DNA of 64,000 bases, from NCBI RefSeq assembly GCF_003002955.1, contig NZ_PVTJ01000013.1:1-64000 (forward strand), in the 5' to 3' direction. The first letter of the stretch is position 1; each line of letters begins with the position of its first letter. The position numbers and the translations under genes are program-made. Shown here piece after piece: positions 1 through 8,736 of the stretch. The stretch is from Glycomyces artemisiae. Lineage in GTDB: Bacteria; Actinomycetota; Actinomycetes; Mycobacteriales; Micromonosporaceae. The notes beneath the pieces were generated by a model. That model was not told the origin of the DNA and searched no databases. It saw only the letters and a program-made list of their open reading frames with translations.

Positions 1-150
1 GAGGCCGACGTGCTCGTCGTCAACGACTGGGAAGCGGTCGGCTTCGGCCACGACACCGACGCCGAACGCGAGTACGCCGCCGCCATCGCAGAGACTCTGC
101 TCGAACGAAAACTCAACCGCCACAACAGAAACCGTCAGGAGGTGCGCTAA
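1..150 (+). CDS. C-terminal end of a probable element replication initiator (partial)
   Basis: Only the last 49 codons are inside the window, read in frame 1 and ending in TAA at 148-150. The tail contains VVNDWEAVGFG followed by an alanine-rich helix. This resembles the C-terminus of RepSA-type initiators of actinomycete integrative elements, whose order is normally rep-xis-int as here. The stop overlaps the ATG of the next gene by one base, so the three genes look translationally coupled. Assignment rests on gene order and a weak tail resemblance. It could instead be another element protein. Confidence 0.4.
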   Translation, partial: EADVLVVNDWEAVGFGHDTDAEREYAAAIAETLLERKLNRHNRNRQEVR

Positions 151-329
151 TGGAACCGCTCTGGACCATCGAGGAAACCGCCGCCTTCCTCAAACTGCCC
201 GTGGAGACGCTGCGGACCTGGCGCAAGAACAAGACCGGCCCTCGGGCTGCTCGCATGGGCAAGCATCTTCGCTACAGCCCACAGCACGTCGTCCGCTGGT
301 TCAAAGAGTGCGGCGGGGAGGTGGCCTAA
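150..329 (+). CDS. xis: Excisionase-like helix-turn-helix protein (Xis)
   Basis: A 59-residue protein that starts MEPLWTIEETAAFLKLPVE and has the form of the MerR-like winged helix (HTH_17) found in excisionases. The recognition segment is TLRTWRKNKTGP, followed by a basic strand (GKHLRYSPQHVVRWF). The start ATG overlaps the stop of the upstream gene (TAATG), and its own stop overlaps the ATG of the integrase in the same way. By family knowledge such proteins bend attachment-site DNA and steer the integrase towards excision. It is small but well supported by position and composition. Confidence 0.75.
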   Translation: MEPLWTIEETAAFLKLPVETLRTWRKNKTGPRAARMGKHLRYSPQHVVRWFKECGGEVA

Positions 330-1543
330 TGCGCGCCTACGTAGAAGACCGCTGGTGGAAGGCCGTTTACGAGGACGGCAAGCGCAAGCGCGTCAAGACC
401 GAACGGTACGGGAAAGGCGAACGGTACCGTGCCCGCTGGACTGACATGAGTGGCAAGTGGTGCTCGAAGTCCTACGACAAGAAGGGCGATGCGGACGCGA
501 AGATCGATGAGGTCAAGGCGGAGCTGAAAGCCGGAACCTACATCGATCCGGATGCGGGTAAGACCGATACCGCCGCTTTCGCCAAGGAATGGCTGAAAGG
601 TCTCGGAGGTGACATCGCCACTAAAGAGAAAGTGCGGCAGATCCTCGGGAAGCACTTCATTCCGCAGTTCGAGGGAAGGCCGCTCGAAGCGGTGTTGACC
701 AGCACCATTCGGACATGGCTTGGAGAGCTGCCGCTAGAGGAGTCAACCAAGGCCGTGCTGTTCGTCTACGTGAACTCGATGTTTGAGGCGGCCGTGGACG
801 ACCGGCTGATTCGGACGAACCCGTGCCAGGCCCGGAGCCTTCAGAAGCCGCGGGCGCCGCAACGGCAGGTGACGCCTTGGAACCGTGACCAGGTGGACTC
901 GGTACATGACAACCTGTTGCCGCGATACCGTGCGATGGTCCTGGTCGGGGCCGGATGTGGGCATCGGATCGGAGAGGTCTTCGGGCTCGCCGTGGACGAT
1001 ATCTTGTGGGACGACGAGGAAATCGAGATCCGCCGACAGGTGAAGTTCGCAGGCGGGAAGCGGCTGTTTGCCCCGCCTAAGCACAACTCGGTTCGCAAGG
1101 GCCCGCTGCCGCGTTTCACCGCTCAGGCGCTCCGTGAGCACATGGAGCAATTTCCGCCCGTTGATGTCACCTTGCCGTGGATGGAACCAGGCGGTGAGCT
1201 GGTGACGGTCAAGCTGGTGTTCACGACGACGAAGGGGTTCCCGATCCATCGGAGCACGTTCATGACGAACCCGGGCGGCTGGAAGCGGGGGACATCGAAG
1301 ACCGCATTCGAGCCTGAGCAAGCCACCGGGTTCCATGCGTTGCGGTACTTCTTCGCCGCGACGTACCTCGAAAACGGTGGGAACCCGCGGGGCTTGGCCG
1401 ACTACCTCGGTCACAAGGACCCGGGCTTCACGCTCCGTGTCTACGGACACCTGATGCCGAACAGCAGACAGCGGGCTAGAAAGCTCCTCGATGACGCGTG
1501 GGAGGCTCCGCGCCCCAAGCGCGCCCCGGAAAGCGACGGTTGA
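329..1543 (+). CDS. int: Tyrosine recombinase/integrase of an integrative element
   Basis: A 404-residue site-specific integrase. The N-terminal 70 residues are an arm-type DNA-binding segment rich in basic and aromatic residues. A SAM-like core-binding domain follows at about 80-175, and the catalytic domain at about 185-390. Catalytic residues visible are Arg213 (GHRIGE), His336 and Arg339 (HALR), His362 (LGHKD) and the nucleophile Tyr372 (RVYGHL). The ATG at 329 overlaps the xis stop, and an upstream in-frame start at 308 lies inside xis. The gene ends about 60 bases from the 3' end of rnpB, which suggests that rnpB is the integration target. All active-site residues are intact, so it is probably functional. 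Confidence 0.93.
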   Translation: MRAYVEDRWWKAVYEDGKRKRVKTERYGKGERYRARWTDMSGKWCSKSYDKKGDADAKIDEVKAELKAGTYIDPDAGKTDTAAFAKEWLKGLGGDIATKEKVRQILGKHFIPQFEGRPLEAVLTSTIRTWLGELPLEESTKAVLFVYVNSMFEAAVDDRLIRTNPCQARSLQKPRAPQRQVTPWNRDQVDSVHDNLLPRYRAMVLVGAGCGHRIGEVFGLAVDDILWDDEEIEIRRQVKFAGGKRLFAPPKHNSVRKGPLPRFTAQALREHMEQFPPVDVTLPWMEPGGELVTVKLVFTTTKGFPIHRSTFMTNPGGWKRGTSKTAFEPEQATGFHALRYFFAATYLENGGNPRGLADYLGHKDPGFTLRVYGHLMPNSRQRARKLLDDAWEAPRPKRAPESDG

Positions 1544-1552
1544 TCCAACATG

Positions 1553-1590
1553 GAGGGTGGTTGCCTGTGTTCTAGCAGGTAGCCACCCTC
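1553..1590. terminator. Hairpin between int and rnpB
   Basis: Arms GAGGGTGG (1553-1560) and CCACCCTC (1583-1590) pair perfectly and extend inward through CCTG/CAGG around a short loop. It lies between the convergent ends of int and rnpB and probably terminates both. It may also lie at the element-chromosome junction. Confidence 0.65.
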
Positions 1591-1605
1591 TCTTGCATTC
1601 ATGGG

Positions 1606-2000
1606 TTGGAACGAGATGGCCGATACGCCGGGTTCTGTCATTGAGCGGCCATCCATCTAGGCGCACCGTTGCCGGCGCGCTCAAGCGGTCTACCCGCGAA
1701 GGCACCCCTGCGGGTTCGGGCGGGCCGCCCTGTGGCCTTCGCGCAGCGCCTCGCGGCGCCTCTTGACCTTGCTCCGGGTGGGGTTTACCGAGCCGCCGCC
1801 GTCACCGGCGGCGCTGGTGGTCTCTTACACCACCGTTTCACCCTTACCAGCGCGAACACTGGCGGTCTGCTTTCTGTGGCACTGTCCCGCGGGTCACCCC
1901 GGGTCGCCGTTAGCGACCACCCTGCCCTGTGGAGCCCGGACGTTCCTCGACAGCAATGGTCTCCCGTCACTGCCGCGGCCGCCTGGCCATCTCGTTCCAG
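1606..2000 (-). ncRNA. rnpB: RNase P RNA component (bacterial type A)
   Basis: Minus-strand ribozyme RNA of about 395 nt that processes tRNA 5' leaders. The closing helix P1 is visible as GGAACGAGATGGCC (transcript 5' end, from 1998) pairing perfectly with GGCCATCTCGTTCC (transcript 3' end, 1608-1621). Conserved bacterial RNase P segments are present: GAGGAACGTCCGGGCTCC near the 5' end (usual form GAGGAAAGTCCGGGCTCC), GGGTGACCCGCGGGACAG with CACAGAAAGCAGACCGCC in the middle, and ACAGAACCCGGCGTATCGGCC near the 3' end. A long plus-strand open frame across it has no credible coding character. An integrase gene sits directly at its 3' end. Confidence 0.95.
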
Positions 2001-2025
2001 CGGTCAAGCGTACGCTGACCCGGCC

Positions 2026-2787
2026 ATGAATCTGCTCCAGGTCTCCCTGCTGGTGGCCGCGGGCCTCCTCGGCGGCGGGCTCAACGCCGTCGCCGGAGGC
2101 GGGTCGCTCATCACCTACCCCACGCTGATGGCCGTCGGCGTGCCCGCCCTCCAGGCCAACGCCACCAACGGCATCGCCGTCGCCCCCGCCTACGCCGCCG
2201 CGGCCGTCGGCTCCCGCGAGAACCTCCGCCCCCAGAAGCGCCGCGCGCTCCTGCTCATCCCCACCGCCCTCGCGGCCTCCGTGTGCGGCGCGCTCCTGCT
2301 GCTGAACACCCCGCACTCGGTGTTCGAGGCGATCGTCCCCTACCTGGTCCTCGCCGCGACGGTCCTCATGGCGGTCGGCCCGTGGATCAACCGCAAGGTC
2401 ACCGCCCTCAACGGCGGCCGCCAGCCCCACGCCCTCGCCCTGCACGCCGGGGTCTTCGCCGGATGCCTCTACGGCTCCTACTTCAACGCCGCGCTCGGCC
2501 TCATCCTCATGGCCGTCATCGCCATGAGCGTCTCCGAGAAGCTCGCGAAGGTCGGCGCGCTCAAGAACTTCTGCACCACGATCGTCGGCGTCGTCACCAG
2601 CGTCATGTACGGCATCTGGGCCGACGTCGACTGGCTCGCCATCGCCGTCCTCGTGCCCGCCACGTTCATCGGCGGCTACATCGGCGCCCGCGTCTTCCAG
2701 CGCATCCCCGAACGGCCGCTGCGCATCGCGATCGTCGTCTACGGGCTCGTGCTCTCCGGCATCCTCCTCTACCGCTCGCTCTCCTAA
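2026..2787 (+). CDS. TauE/SafE (TSUP) family sulfite/anion exporter
   Basis: A 253-residue integral membrane protein with about seven or eight hydrophobic segments arranged as two repeats. It has the family glycine motif near the N-terminus (GGGLNAVAGGGSLITYPTL) and a second copy around the middle (YGSYFNAALGLILMA). The ATG at 2026 was chosen because an in-frame extension to 1669 would run through rnpB. TSUP proteins move sulfite, sulfonates or related anions across the cytoplasmic membrane, but the substrate cannot be read from this sequence. It is monocistronic, and nadE starts 59 bases downstream. Confidence 0.88.
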   Translation: MNLLQVSLLVAAGLLGGGLNAVAGGGSLITYPTLMAVGVPALQANATNGIAVAPAYAAAAVGSRENLRPQKRRALLLIPTALAASVCGALLLLNTPHSVFEAIVPYLVLAATVLMAVGPWINRKVTALNGGRQPHALALHAGVFAGCLYGSYFNAALGLILMAVIAMSVSEKLAKVGALKNFCTTIVGVVTSVMYGIWADVDWLAIAVLVPATFIGGYIGARVFQRIPERPLRIAIVVYGLVLSGILLYRSLS

Positions 2788-2846
2788 AAACTGGACTTCG
2801 CGCAAGTCACATGACGTAAGGCACGGAAGCGCGGAAGAATAGGCGC

Positions 2847-4610
2847 ATGCCGACGCTTCGTATCGCCCTCGCCCAGGACAACCCCGTCGTGGGCGACCTC
2901 GACCGCAACGCCGAACTCATCCGCAGCGCGGCGACCGCGGCCACCGCCGCGGGCGCGCACCTGCTCGCCACCGGCGAGCAGTCCCTCACCGGCTACCCGG
3001 TCGAGGACCTTGCCCTGCGCCACTCCTTCGTGGAGGCCAGCCGCGAGCGCCTCGCGCGCCTCGCCGAGGAGATCGCCGCCGACGGGAACGGCGCGCTGCC
3101 CGTCGCCGTCGGATACCTGGACGCCGACGGGTCCGTGCCCGCGAACATCGGCGCGGTCGGCGGGCGCGGCATCCGCAATGCGCTGGCGCTGATCCAGGAC
3201 GGCAAGGTCCTGTTCCGCTACTACAAGCGTCACTTCCCTAACTACGGCGTCTTCGACGAGGAGCGGTACTTCGTGCCCGGCCACGAACTGCACCTCGCGC
3301 GCATCGGCGGCGTCGACGTGGCCTTCACCATCTGCGAGGACGTGTGGGGCGGGGTCCCGATCGCCGCCGCCGCGCAGGCCCGCGCGGGCCTGGTGGTCAA
3401 CGTGAACGCCTCCCCGTACGAGCAGGGCAAGCAGGAGCGGCGCCGCGCGATCGTCGAGCAGCGGGCCGCCGAGGCCGGGGCGCCGATCGCGTACCTGAAC
3501 ATCGTGGGCGGCCAGGACGAGCTGGTCTTCGACGGCGGCTCGTTCATCACCGCCGCCGACGGGAGGCTCCTCGCCTCGGGCCGCCGCTTCGGCTCCGAAC
3601 TGCTGGTCGCCGACCTCGAACTGGCGGCCGCGGGCGAAGGCGACCTCGCGAACCACTCCGCGACCGAGATGAGCACCGTGCTGCACGTCCTCTCCGAGGA
3701 ACCCGCCGCGGTCGAGACCCGCATCGAGCCGCCGTTCGCGCCCGAGCTCGACCGCCTGGAGGAGATCTGGGAGGCCCTGCGCCTGGGCCTGGGCGACTAC
3801 GTGCGCAAGAACGGGTTCAAGTCGGTGGTCTTCGGGCTCTCCGGCGGCATCGACTCCGCGCTCACCGCGGTCCTGGCGCGCGACGCGATCGGCGCCGACA
3901 AGGTCCACGTCGTGGCGATGCCGAGTCAGTACTCGTCGCAGCACTCGGTGGACGACGCCGCCGACCTGGCCGAGCGCTGCGGCCTGCACTACTCGGTGGA
4001 GCCGATCCAGCCGATGGTCGACGCGTACGTCTCGCAGATCGCGCTCTCGGGGCTCGCGGTGGAGAACCTCCAGGCGCGCGTGCGCGGCACGCTCCTCATG
4101 GCCCTGTCGAACCAGCACGGGCACCTGGTGCTCGCGCCTGGCAACAAGAGCGAGTACGCGGTGGGGTACTCGACGATCTACGGTGACGCCGTCGGCGGGT
4201 TCGCGCCGATCAAGGACGTCTACAAGACCCTCGTCTACGAGCTCGCGACCTGGCGCAACGAGAAGGCCCGCAGCCTCGGCGAGACCGAGCCGATCCCGGA
4301 GAACACGATCCTCAAGCCCCCGAGCGCCGAGCTGCGGCCCGACCAGAAGGACACCGACTCGCTGCCCGACTACGAGATCCTCGACGGCATCCTCGCCGGG
4401 TACGTCGACAGCGACTCGGGACGCGAGGACCTCCTCGGCCAGGGCTACCCGGCCGACGTGGTCGAGCGGATCACCGGCCTGGTCGACGGCGCCGAGTACA
4501 AGCGGCGCCAGTCGGCGCCGGGCACCAAGATCACGATCAAGTCCTTCGGGAAGGACCGGCGCCTGCCGATCACCAATCAGTTCAGAGGGAAGCCCGGTCG
4601 CGGGAAGTGA
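2847..4610 (+). CDS. nadE: Glutamine-dependent NAD+ synthetase
   Basis: 587 residues. This enzyme performs the last step of NAD biosynthesis, amidating deamido-NAD with ammonia channelled from glutamine. The N-terminal nitrilase-fold glutaminase carries the triad Glu44 (GEQSLTGYP), Lys127 (YYKRHFPNYGVFDE) and Cys163 (TICEDVWGG). The C-terminal synthetase has the ATP pyrophosphatase loop SGGIDSAL at 332-339 and the late motif TKITIKSFGKDRRLP. Length is typical of the short two-domain actinobacterial form. It is followed by a strong GC hairpin and panB, so the gene appears to be its own transcription unit. Confidence 0.96.
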   Translation: MPTLRIALAQDNPVVGDLDRNAELIRSAATAATAAGAHLLATGEQSLTGYPVEDLALRHSFVEASRERLARLAEEIAADGNGALPVAVGYLDADGSVPANIGAVGGRGIRNALALIQDGKVLFRYYKRHFPNYGVFDEERYFVPGHELHLARIGGVDVAFTICEDVWGGVPIAAAAQARAGLVVNVNASPYEQGKQERRRAIVEQRAAEAGAPIAYLNIVGGQDELVFDGGSFITAADGRLLASGRRFGSELLVADLELAAAGEGDLANHSATEMSTVLHVLSEEPAAVETRIEPPFAPELDRLEEIWEALRLGLGDYVRKNGFKSVVFGLSGGIDSALTAVLARDAIGADKVHVVAMPSQYSSQHSVDDAADLAERCGLHYSVEPIQPMVDAYVSQIALSGLAVENLQARVRGTLLMALSNQHGHLVLAPGNKSEYAVGYSTIYGDAVGGFAPIKDVYKTLVYELATWRNEKARSLGETEPIPENTILKPPSAELRPDQKDTDSLPDYEILDGILAGYVDSDSGREDLLGQGYPADVVERITGLVDGAEYKRRQSAPGTKITIKSFGKDRRLPITNQFRGKPGRGK

Positions 4611-4616
4611 CAGCGC

Positions 4617-4639
4617 ACCCCGGGGCCCCGCCCCGGGGT
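4617..4639 (+). terminator. Terminator hairpin after nadE
   Basis: Perfect ten-base arms ACCCCGGGGC and GCCCCGGGGT separated by CCC, seven bases after the nadE stop. There is no long T tract, as is common in high-GC actinomycetes. Confidence 0.75.
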
Positions 4640-4754
4640 GATTTGTCACATCGGCATTGCGGACGCGTGACATAGATATCGATGAGCGTTAGTTTTGTCC
4701 AGTAACCACCCGGGGACCGGCGAGCCGGCCACGAGGAGATTCTGGAGCACGACG

Positions 4755-5636
4755 ATGACGACGTCCTTTAACGGCACAGCATCGAATTCGGAAGCATCGA
4801 ACGCCGACGAGATCCCGAGCCTGTACGGGCCGGGCAAGACCGTCAAGCGGGTCCGCACCCGCCACCTCATCGAAGCCAAGGAGCGCGGTGAGAAGTGGGC
4901 GATGCTCACGTCCTACGACCAGTACACGGCCGCCCTCTTCGACGAGGCCGGCATCCCGGCGCTGCTCATCGGCGACTCCGCCGCGAACAACGTCTACGGC
5001 TACGACACCACCCTCCAGGTATCGGTCGAGGAGCTGCTGCCGCTGGTCGCGGCCGTCGCCCGCTCGACCCACCGCACCCTGATCGTCGCCGACCTGCCGT
5101 TCGGCTCCTATGAAGCCGGTCCCGCGCAGGCCCTGGAGACCGCCGTCAGGTTCATGAAGGCCGGCGCGCACGCCGTCAAGCTCGAAGGCGGGCGCCGCAT
5201 GGCCGCGCAGATCCGGGCCCTCACCGGCGCGGGCATCCCCGTCATGGGGCACATCGGGTTCACGCCGCAGAGCGAGCACACGCTCGGCGGCTACCGCGTC
5301 CAGGGCCGCGACGCCCAGGCCGCGGAGATCGAGGCCGACGCGCACGCCGTCGCCGAGGCCGGGGCGTTCGCGGTGGTCCTGGAGATGGTGACCTCCTCGG
5401 TCGCCGCCGAGATCACCAAGCAGCTCCCGATCCCGACCGTGGGCATCGGCGCCGGGTCCGAGACCGACGCGCAGGTCCTCGTGTGGCAGGACATGGCCGG
5501 GCTGCGGCGCGGCAAGCCGCCGCGCTTCGTCAAGCGCTACGCCGACCTGGCCACCGTCCTCCAGGACGCCGTGAAGGCCTACGCCGACGAGGTGCGCGCG
5601 GGCGAGTTCCCCGCGAAGGAGCACGGCTTCGAATAG
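4755..5636 (+). CDS. panB: 3-methyl-2-oxobutanoate hydroxymethyltransferase (ketopantoate hydroxymethyltransferase)
   Basis: 293 residues. It transfers a hydroxymethyl group from 5,10-methylene-tetrahydrofolate to 2-oxoisovalerate, the first committed step of pantothenate and CoA synthesis. The TIM-barrel signature is clear: AMLTSYDQYTAALFDEAG, LLIGDSAANNVYGYDTT, GHIGFTPQ and PTVGIGAGSETDAQVLVW. The N-terminal 30 residues (Ser/Asn-rich) are a non-conserved extension. ATG 4755 has a GGAG eight bases upstream, and an upstream in-frame start at 4695 lacks one. It is followed by a hairpin and a HAD hydrolase gene. Confidence 0.95.
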   Translation: MTTSFNGTASNSEASNADEIPSLYGPGKTVKRVRTRHLIEAKERGEKWAMLTSYDQYTAALFDEAGIPALLIGDSAANNVYGYDTTLQVSVEELLPLVAAVARSTHRTLIVADLPFGSYEAGPAQALETAVRFMKAGAHAVKLEGGRRMAAQIRALTGAGIPVMGHIGFTPQSEHTLGGYRVQGRDAQAAEIEADAHAVAEAGAFAVVLEMVTSSVAAEITKQLPIPTVGIGAGSETDAQVLVWQDMAGLRRGKPPRFVKRYADLATVLQDAVKAYADEVRAGEFPAKEHGFE

Positions 5637-5644
5637 GAGTCCCC

Positions 5645-5689
5645 GCCGGGCGCGTGTGACGAAGCTTGCGACTCGCATCCGCGCCCGGC
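5645..5689 (+). terminator. Terminator hairpin after panB
   Basis: Ten-base perfect arms GCCGGGCGCG (5645-5654) and CGCGCCCGGC (5680-5689) with a 25-base loop, directly after the panB stop. Confidence 0.55.
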
Positions 5690-5729
5690 CCTAGGGGTTC
5701 GAGCCGGGCATCGCGTAGCGTTTCCGTAC

Positions 5730-6413
5730 GTGAACGACGCCATCCTGCTCTTCGACTACGACGGCACCGTGCGGCTCGGCTCCGAGCACGCCACCCATTA
5801 CGCCCGCCTCGTCGCGGCCGAACTCGAACCCGAGGACGAACGCGCCTTCCTCGCCGCCCACGCCGCGTTCGTCGCGGGCAAGCCCACCACCGCGTCCACA
5901 TTCGACGCCTACGATGCCGACAACGCCGTGCGCCGCCTCGCGGGCGAGTTCGGCGTCCCCGACGCGGTCCGCGCCGCCGCGTACGAGGCCACCCGGGAGC
6001 GCATGGCCGCGGGCGAGTTCAAGGTCTGGGGGCCCGTGCGCTTCGCGGAGTTCATCTTCAGCCTGCCGCGCTCGGTCGAGATCCGACTCGTGACCAACGC
6101 TCCCGAGGCGACCCTCGAACCCGTGCTCGACCGGCTCGGCCTCGACGGACTCTTCGACTCCGTCGTCGGCGACGCCGCCAAGCCCGTGGGCCTGGAGCGG
6201 ATGCTCGACGACCTGCTGGAGGACCGCAAGCCCGAGCAGATCCTCAGCGTCGGCGACATCCCCGTCAACGACCTCGCCCCCGCCGCCGACCGCGGCTGCC
6301 CGACCGCCTACATCGACCACTACGGCCGCCCGTGGCCGCGCGCGACCGCCACCGGACGCTCCGTGGAGGACCTGTACCCGTTTATCCACCGCTGGGCGAC
6401 CGAGGGTCGCTGA
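5730..6413 (+). CDS. HAD-superfamily hydrolase
   Basis: 227 residues starting at GTG 5730. HAD motif I is FDYDGTVRLG near residue 8, with both catalytic aspartates. Motif II is LVTNAPEAT near residue 120. Motif IV is SVGDIPVNDLAPAADRGC near 190, with the acidic pair. A helical cap lies between motifs I and II. The fold indicates a small-molecule phosphatase. The substrate is not predictable, and position next to panB and nadE is compatible with cofactor metabolism but proves nothing. Confidence 0.85.
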   Translation: MNDAILLFDYDGTVRLGSEHATHYARLVAAELEPEDERAFLAAHAAFVAGKPTTASTFDAYDADNAVRRLAGEFGVPDAVRAAAYEATRERMAAGEFKVWGPVRFAEFIFSLPRSVEIRLVTNAPEATLEPVLDRLGLDGLFDSVVGDAAKPVGLERMLDDLLEDRKPEQILSVGDIPVNDLAPAADRGCPTAYIDHYGRPWPRATATGRSVEDLYPFIHRWATEGR

Positions 6414-6468
6414 GCCGCTGAAGTCGAGCGCGTACACGTGAGGGTCACGCGCGTCACGGGCTCGTGAA

Positions 6469-6537
6469 CCCAGCATGTCGCACCCGGCGTTTATGCTGGG
6501 GTTGCGCCCTGAGCCGACCGATCCCCGGCTCAGGGCG
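6469..6537. terminator. Two tandem hairpins between convergent genes
   Basis: First hairpin: CCCAGCAT (6469-6476) with ATGCTGGG (6493-6500). Second: CGCCCTGAGCCG (6505-6516) with CGGCTCAGGGCG (6526-6537), twelve perfect pairs. They separate the convergent HAD and MOSC genes and can act on both strands. Confidence 0.7.
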
Positions 6538-6560
6538 TCCTACGTCTTCACGGGGGGATT

Positions 6561-7265
6561 TCAGGCGGCGATCTTGTCGCCCACGCGGATGATCGCGCGC
6601 TCGGGGGTCTTCAGGTACAGCCCGAAGTGGTTGTCCAGCTCGTTGATGATCGCGCGGTGCAGCTCCTTGTCCCGCTCGTTGGACCCGTCGGGGGTCCAGC
6701 TCGGCAGGACGCACCGCTCGCACGGCTTGTGGAGCACGAACTCGTTGTCGCCCAGGCGGATCGGCGTGCCGATCGGGATCTTGTACTCGGCGAAGGGCTC
6801 CAGGTCGGCCGAGGCGATCACGTTCGGGCGGAACCGCGCCGCCTCGATCTCGCGGCCCATCCGCTCGCTCAGCGCCTTCAGGCTCGCTTCGAAGACGACG
6901 AGGATGCGCTCCCCGCTGCCCTTGGTCGGCCGGATCTCGACGCCCTTCTTCGCGTCGATCGTCTCGGCGAGGCGCGCGGGCAGGCCCGCGTCGTCGAGGC
7001 CCCAGGCCGCGCCGCCCGCCTCGTAGAGCACCGGGTCGCCCGCCGACGAGTCGGCGGTGCCGCACTGCGCCGGGAACGCGGCCTCCCACCCCATCAGCTT
7101 CGGGTGGCTGCCGCCCCACACCGCCTTGTCCGTGCCGGGCTCGTACACGCCGAGGCGCCGGTCGCCCGCCATCCCGGCCGCGTCGACGACCGCCGACGTC
7201 AAGGGCTCCCCCCTGAGCCCCTTGACCGGATAACGCCACAATTTCTGGATCTCACCTGCGAACAC
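6561..7265 (-). CDS. MOSC domain-containing protein
   Basis: 234 residues. The N-terminal MOSC beta-barrel reads IQKLWRYPVKGLRGEPL, the usual signature. The C-terminal MOSC domain contains the family cysteine in HKPCERCVLPSWTPDG and the arginine-containing strand ARFRPNVIA. Family members bind molybdenum cofactor or carry sulfur for metal-sulfur chemistry. In actinobacteria most are uncharacterised. GTG 7265 was chosen because an AGGAGG lies 13 bases upstream. An alternative in-frame ATG at 7328 adds a basic leader. It is transcribed divergently from the glutamine synthetase gene. Confidence 0.85.
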   Translation of the reverse strand: MFAGEIQKLWRYPVKGLRGEPLTSAVVDAAGMAGDRRLGVYEPGTDKAVWGGSHPKLMGWEAAFPAQCGTADSSAGDPVLYEAGGAAWGLDDAGLPARLAETIDAKKGVEIRPTKGSGERILVVFEASLKALSERMGREIEAARFRPNVIASADLEPFAEYKIPIGTPIRLGDNEFVLHKPCERCVLPSWTPDGSNERDKELHRAIINELDNHFGLYLKTPERAIIRVGDKIAA

Positions 7266-7373
7266 GCTCCCGAATGTACCTCCTCTCACGTTTTGGAGTC
7301 GGCCTGGACGGGTTAACTTCGAGGACATAATCAGGTGAGACAATTGCCGCCCCAGGACCAGAGGAGACCAGCC

Positions 7374-8726
7374 ATGGAACGGCAGAAGGAGTTCGTGCTT
7401 CGCACGCTCGAAGAACGCGACATCCGCTTCGTGCGGCTGTGGTTCACGGACGTCCTCGGCACGCTCAAGTCCGTGAGCGTGGCGCCGGCCGAGCTGGAGT
7501 CCGCGTTCGAGGAGGGCATCGGCTTCGACGGCTCCGCCATCGAGGGCTTCGCCCGCGTGTACGAGTCCGACATGGTCGCCATGCCCGACCCGACCACGTT
7601 CCAGGTCTTCCCGTTCGAGGGCCGCGGCATCGGCGAGTCCGCGCGCATGTTCTGCGACATCCTCACGCCCGAGGGCGCCCCCTCCTGGGCCGATCCGCGC
7701 CACGTGCTGCGCCGGGCCCTCTCGAAGGCCGCCGACCGCGGGTTCACGTTCTACGTGCACCCCGAGATCGAGTTCTTCCTGTTCAAGGACATCTTCCCGG
7801 AGACCGGCGCGAAGCCCGAGCCCGTCGACGACGGCGGCTACTTCGACCACACCACCCACTCCGTGGCCCGCGACTTCCGCCGCCAGGCCATCCTCGCCCT
7901 GGAGCGGGTCGGCATCTCGGTCGAGTTCTCCCACCACGAGGTCGCCCCCGGCCAGCAGGAGATCGACCTCCGCTACGCCGACGCGCTGACCACCGCCGAC
8001 AACATCATGACGTTCCGGCACATCGTCAAGGAAGTCGCGATGACCAACGGCGTCACCGCGTCCTTCATGCCCAAGCCGTACAACACGCAGCCCGGCTCCG
8101 GCATGCACTCGCACCTGTCGCTCTTCGAGGGCGAGGACAACGCCTTCCACGACCCGGGCGACGAGCAGCGGCTCTCCAAGACCGCCAAGGCCTTCATCGC
8201 CGGGCTCCTGCGCCACGCGCCCGAGTTCACCGCGATCACCAACCAGTGGGTCAACTCCTACAAGCGCCTCTACTCCAGCGCCCAGCCCGGCCAGATCTCC
8301 GAGGCGCCCTCGTACGTCTCCTGGGGCAAGGCCAACCGGTCCGCGCTCGTGCGCGTCCCCGTCTACGGCAAGCCGAACTCGGCCCGCGTCGAGATCCGCT
8401 CCCTCGACTCCGCGACGAACCCGTACCTCGCCTACGCCGTCCTCCTCGGCGCGGGCCTCAAGGGCATCGAAGAGGGCTACGAGCTGCCCGCGGGCACCGA
8501 GGACGACGTCTCCGCGCTCACCAGCGCCGAACGCGTCGCCGCCGGCTACCAGCCCCTCCCCGGCAACCTCGTCGAGGCCCTCGACAAGATGGAGTCCTCC
8601 GAGCTCGTCGCCGAAGTCCTCGGCGAGCACGTCTTCGACTACTTCCTGAAGAACAAGCGCCAGGAGTGGGAGGACTACCGCACCCAGGTGACCGCCTTCG
8701 AGCGGAAGCGCTACATCAACCTCTGA
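7374..8726 (+). CDS. glnA2: Type I glutamine synthetase family enzyme, GlnA2-like
   Basis: 450 residues. The N-terminal beta-grasp region reads ERDIRFVRLWFTDVLGTLKS, and the substrate-loop motif GFDGSAIEGF follows. The metal ligands are in EIEFFLF and HSHLSLF, and the ATP/glutamate region is NRSALVRVP followed by the SARVEIRSLDSATNPYLAYA segment. This matches actinobacterial GlnA2 rather than GlnA1. From memory, Streptomyces GlnA2 and GlnA3 are reported as gamma-glutamylpolyamine synthetases, so polyamine glutamylation is possible. The typical adenylylation loop (NLYDLPPE) is absent at the end, where the sequence is VFDYFLKNKRQEWEDYR. ATG 7374 has GAGGAGA seven bases upstream. It heads a cluster with an amidotransferase, glnE and corA. 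Confidence 0.9.
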   Translation: MERQKEFVLRTLEERDIRFVRLWFTDVLGTLKSVSVAPAELESAFEEGIGFDGSAIEGFARVYESDMVAMPDPTTFQVFPFEGRGIGESARMFCDILTPEGAPSWADPRHVLRRALSKAADRGFTFYVHPEIEFFLFKDIFPETGAKPEPVDDGGYFDHTTHSVARDFRRQAILALERVGISVEFSHHEVAPGQQEIDLRYADALTTADNIMTFRHIVKEVAMTNGVTASFMPKPYNTQPGSGMHSHLSLFEGEDNAFHDPGDEQRLSKTAKAFIAGLLRHAPEFTAITNQWVNSYKRLYSSAQPGQISEAPSYVSWGKANRSALVRVPVYGKPNSARVEIRSLDSATNPYLAYAVLLGAGLKGIEEGYELPAGTEDDVSALTSAERVAAGYQPLPGNLVEALDKMESSELVAEVLGEHVFDYFLKNKRQEWEDYRTQVTAFERKRYINL

Positions 8727-8736
8727 GCACCGCTGC

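Noticed and set aside
1669-2025. N-terminal extension of the TauE/SafE protein upstream to 1669
   Set aside because: The extension overlaps rnpB and has no transporter-like sequence; ATG 2026 gives a family-length protein.
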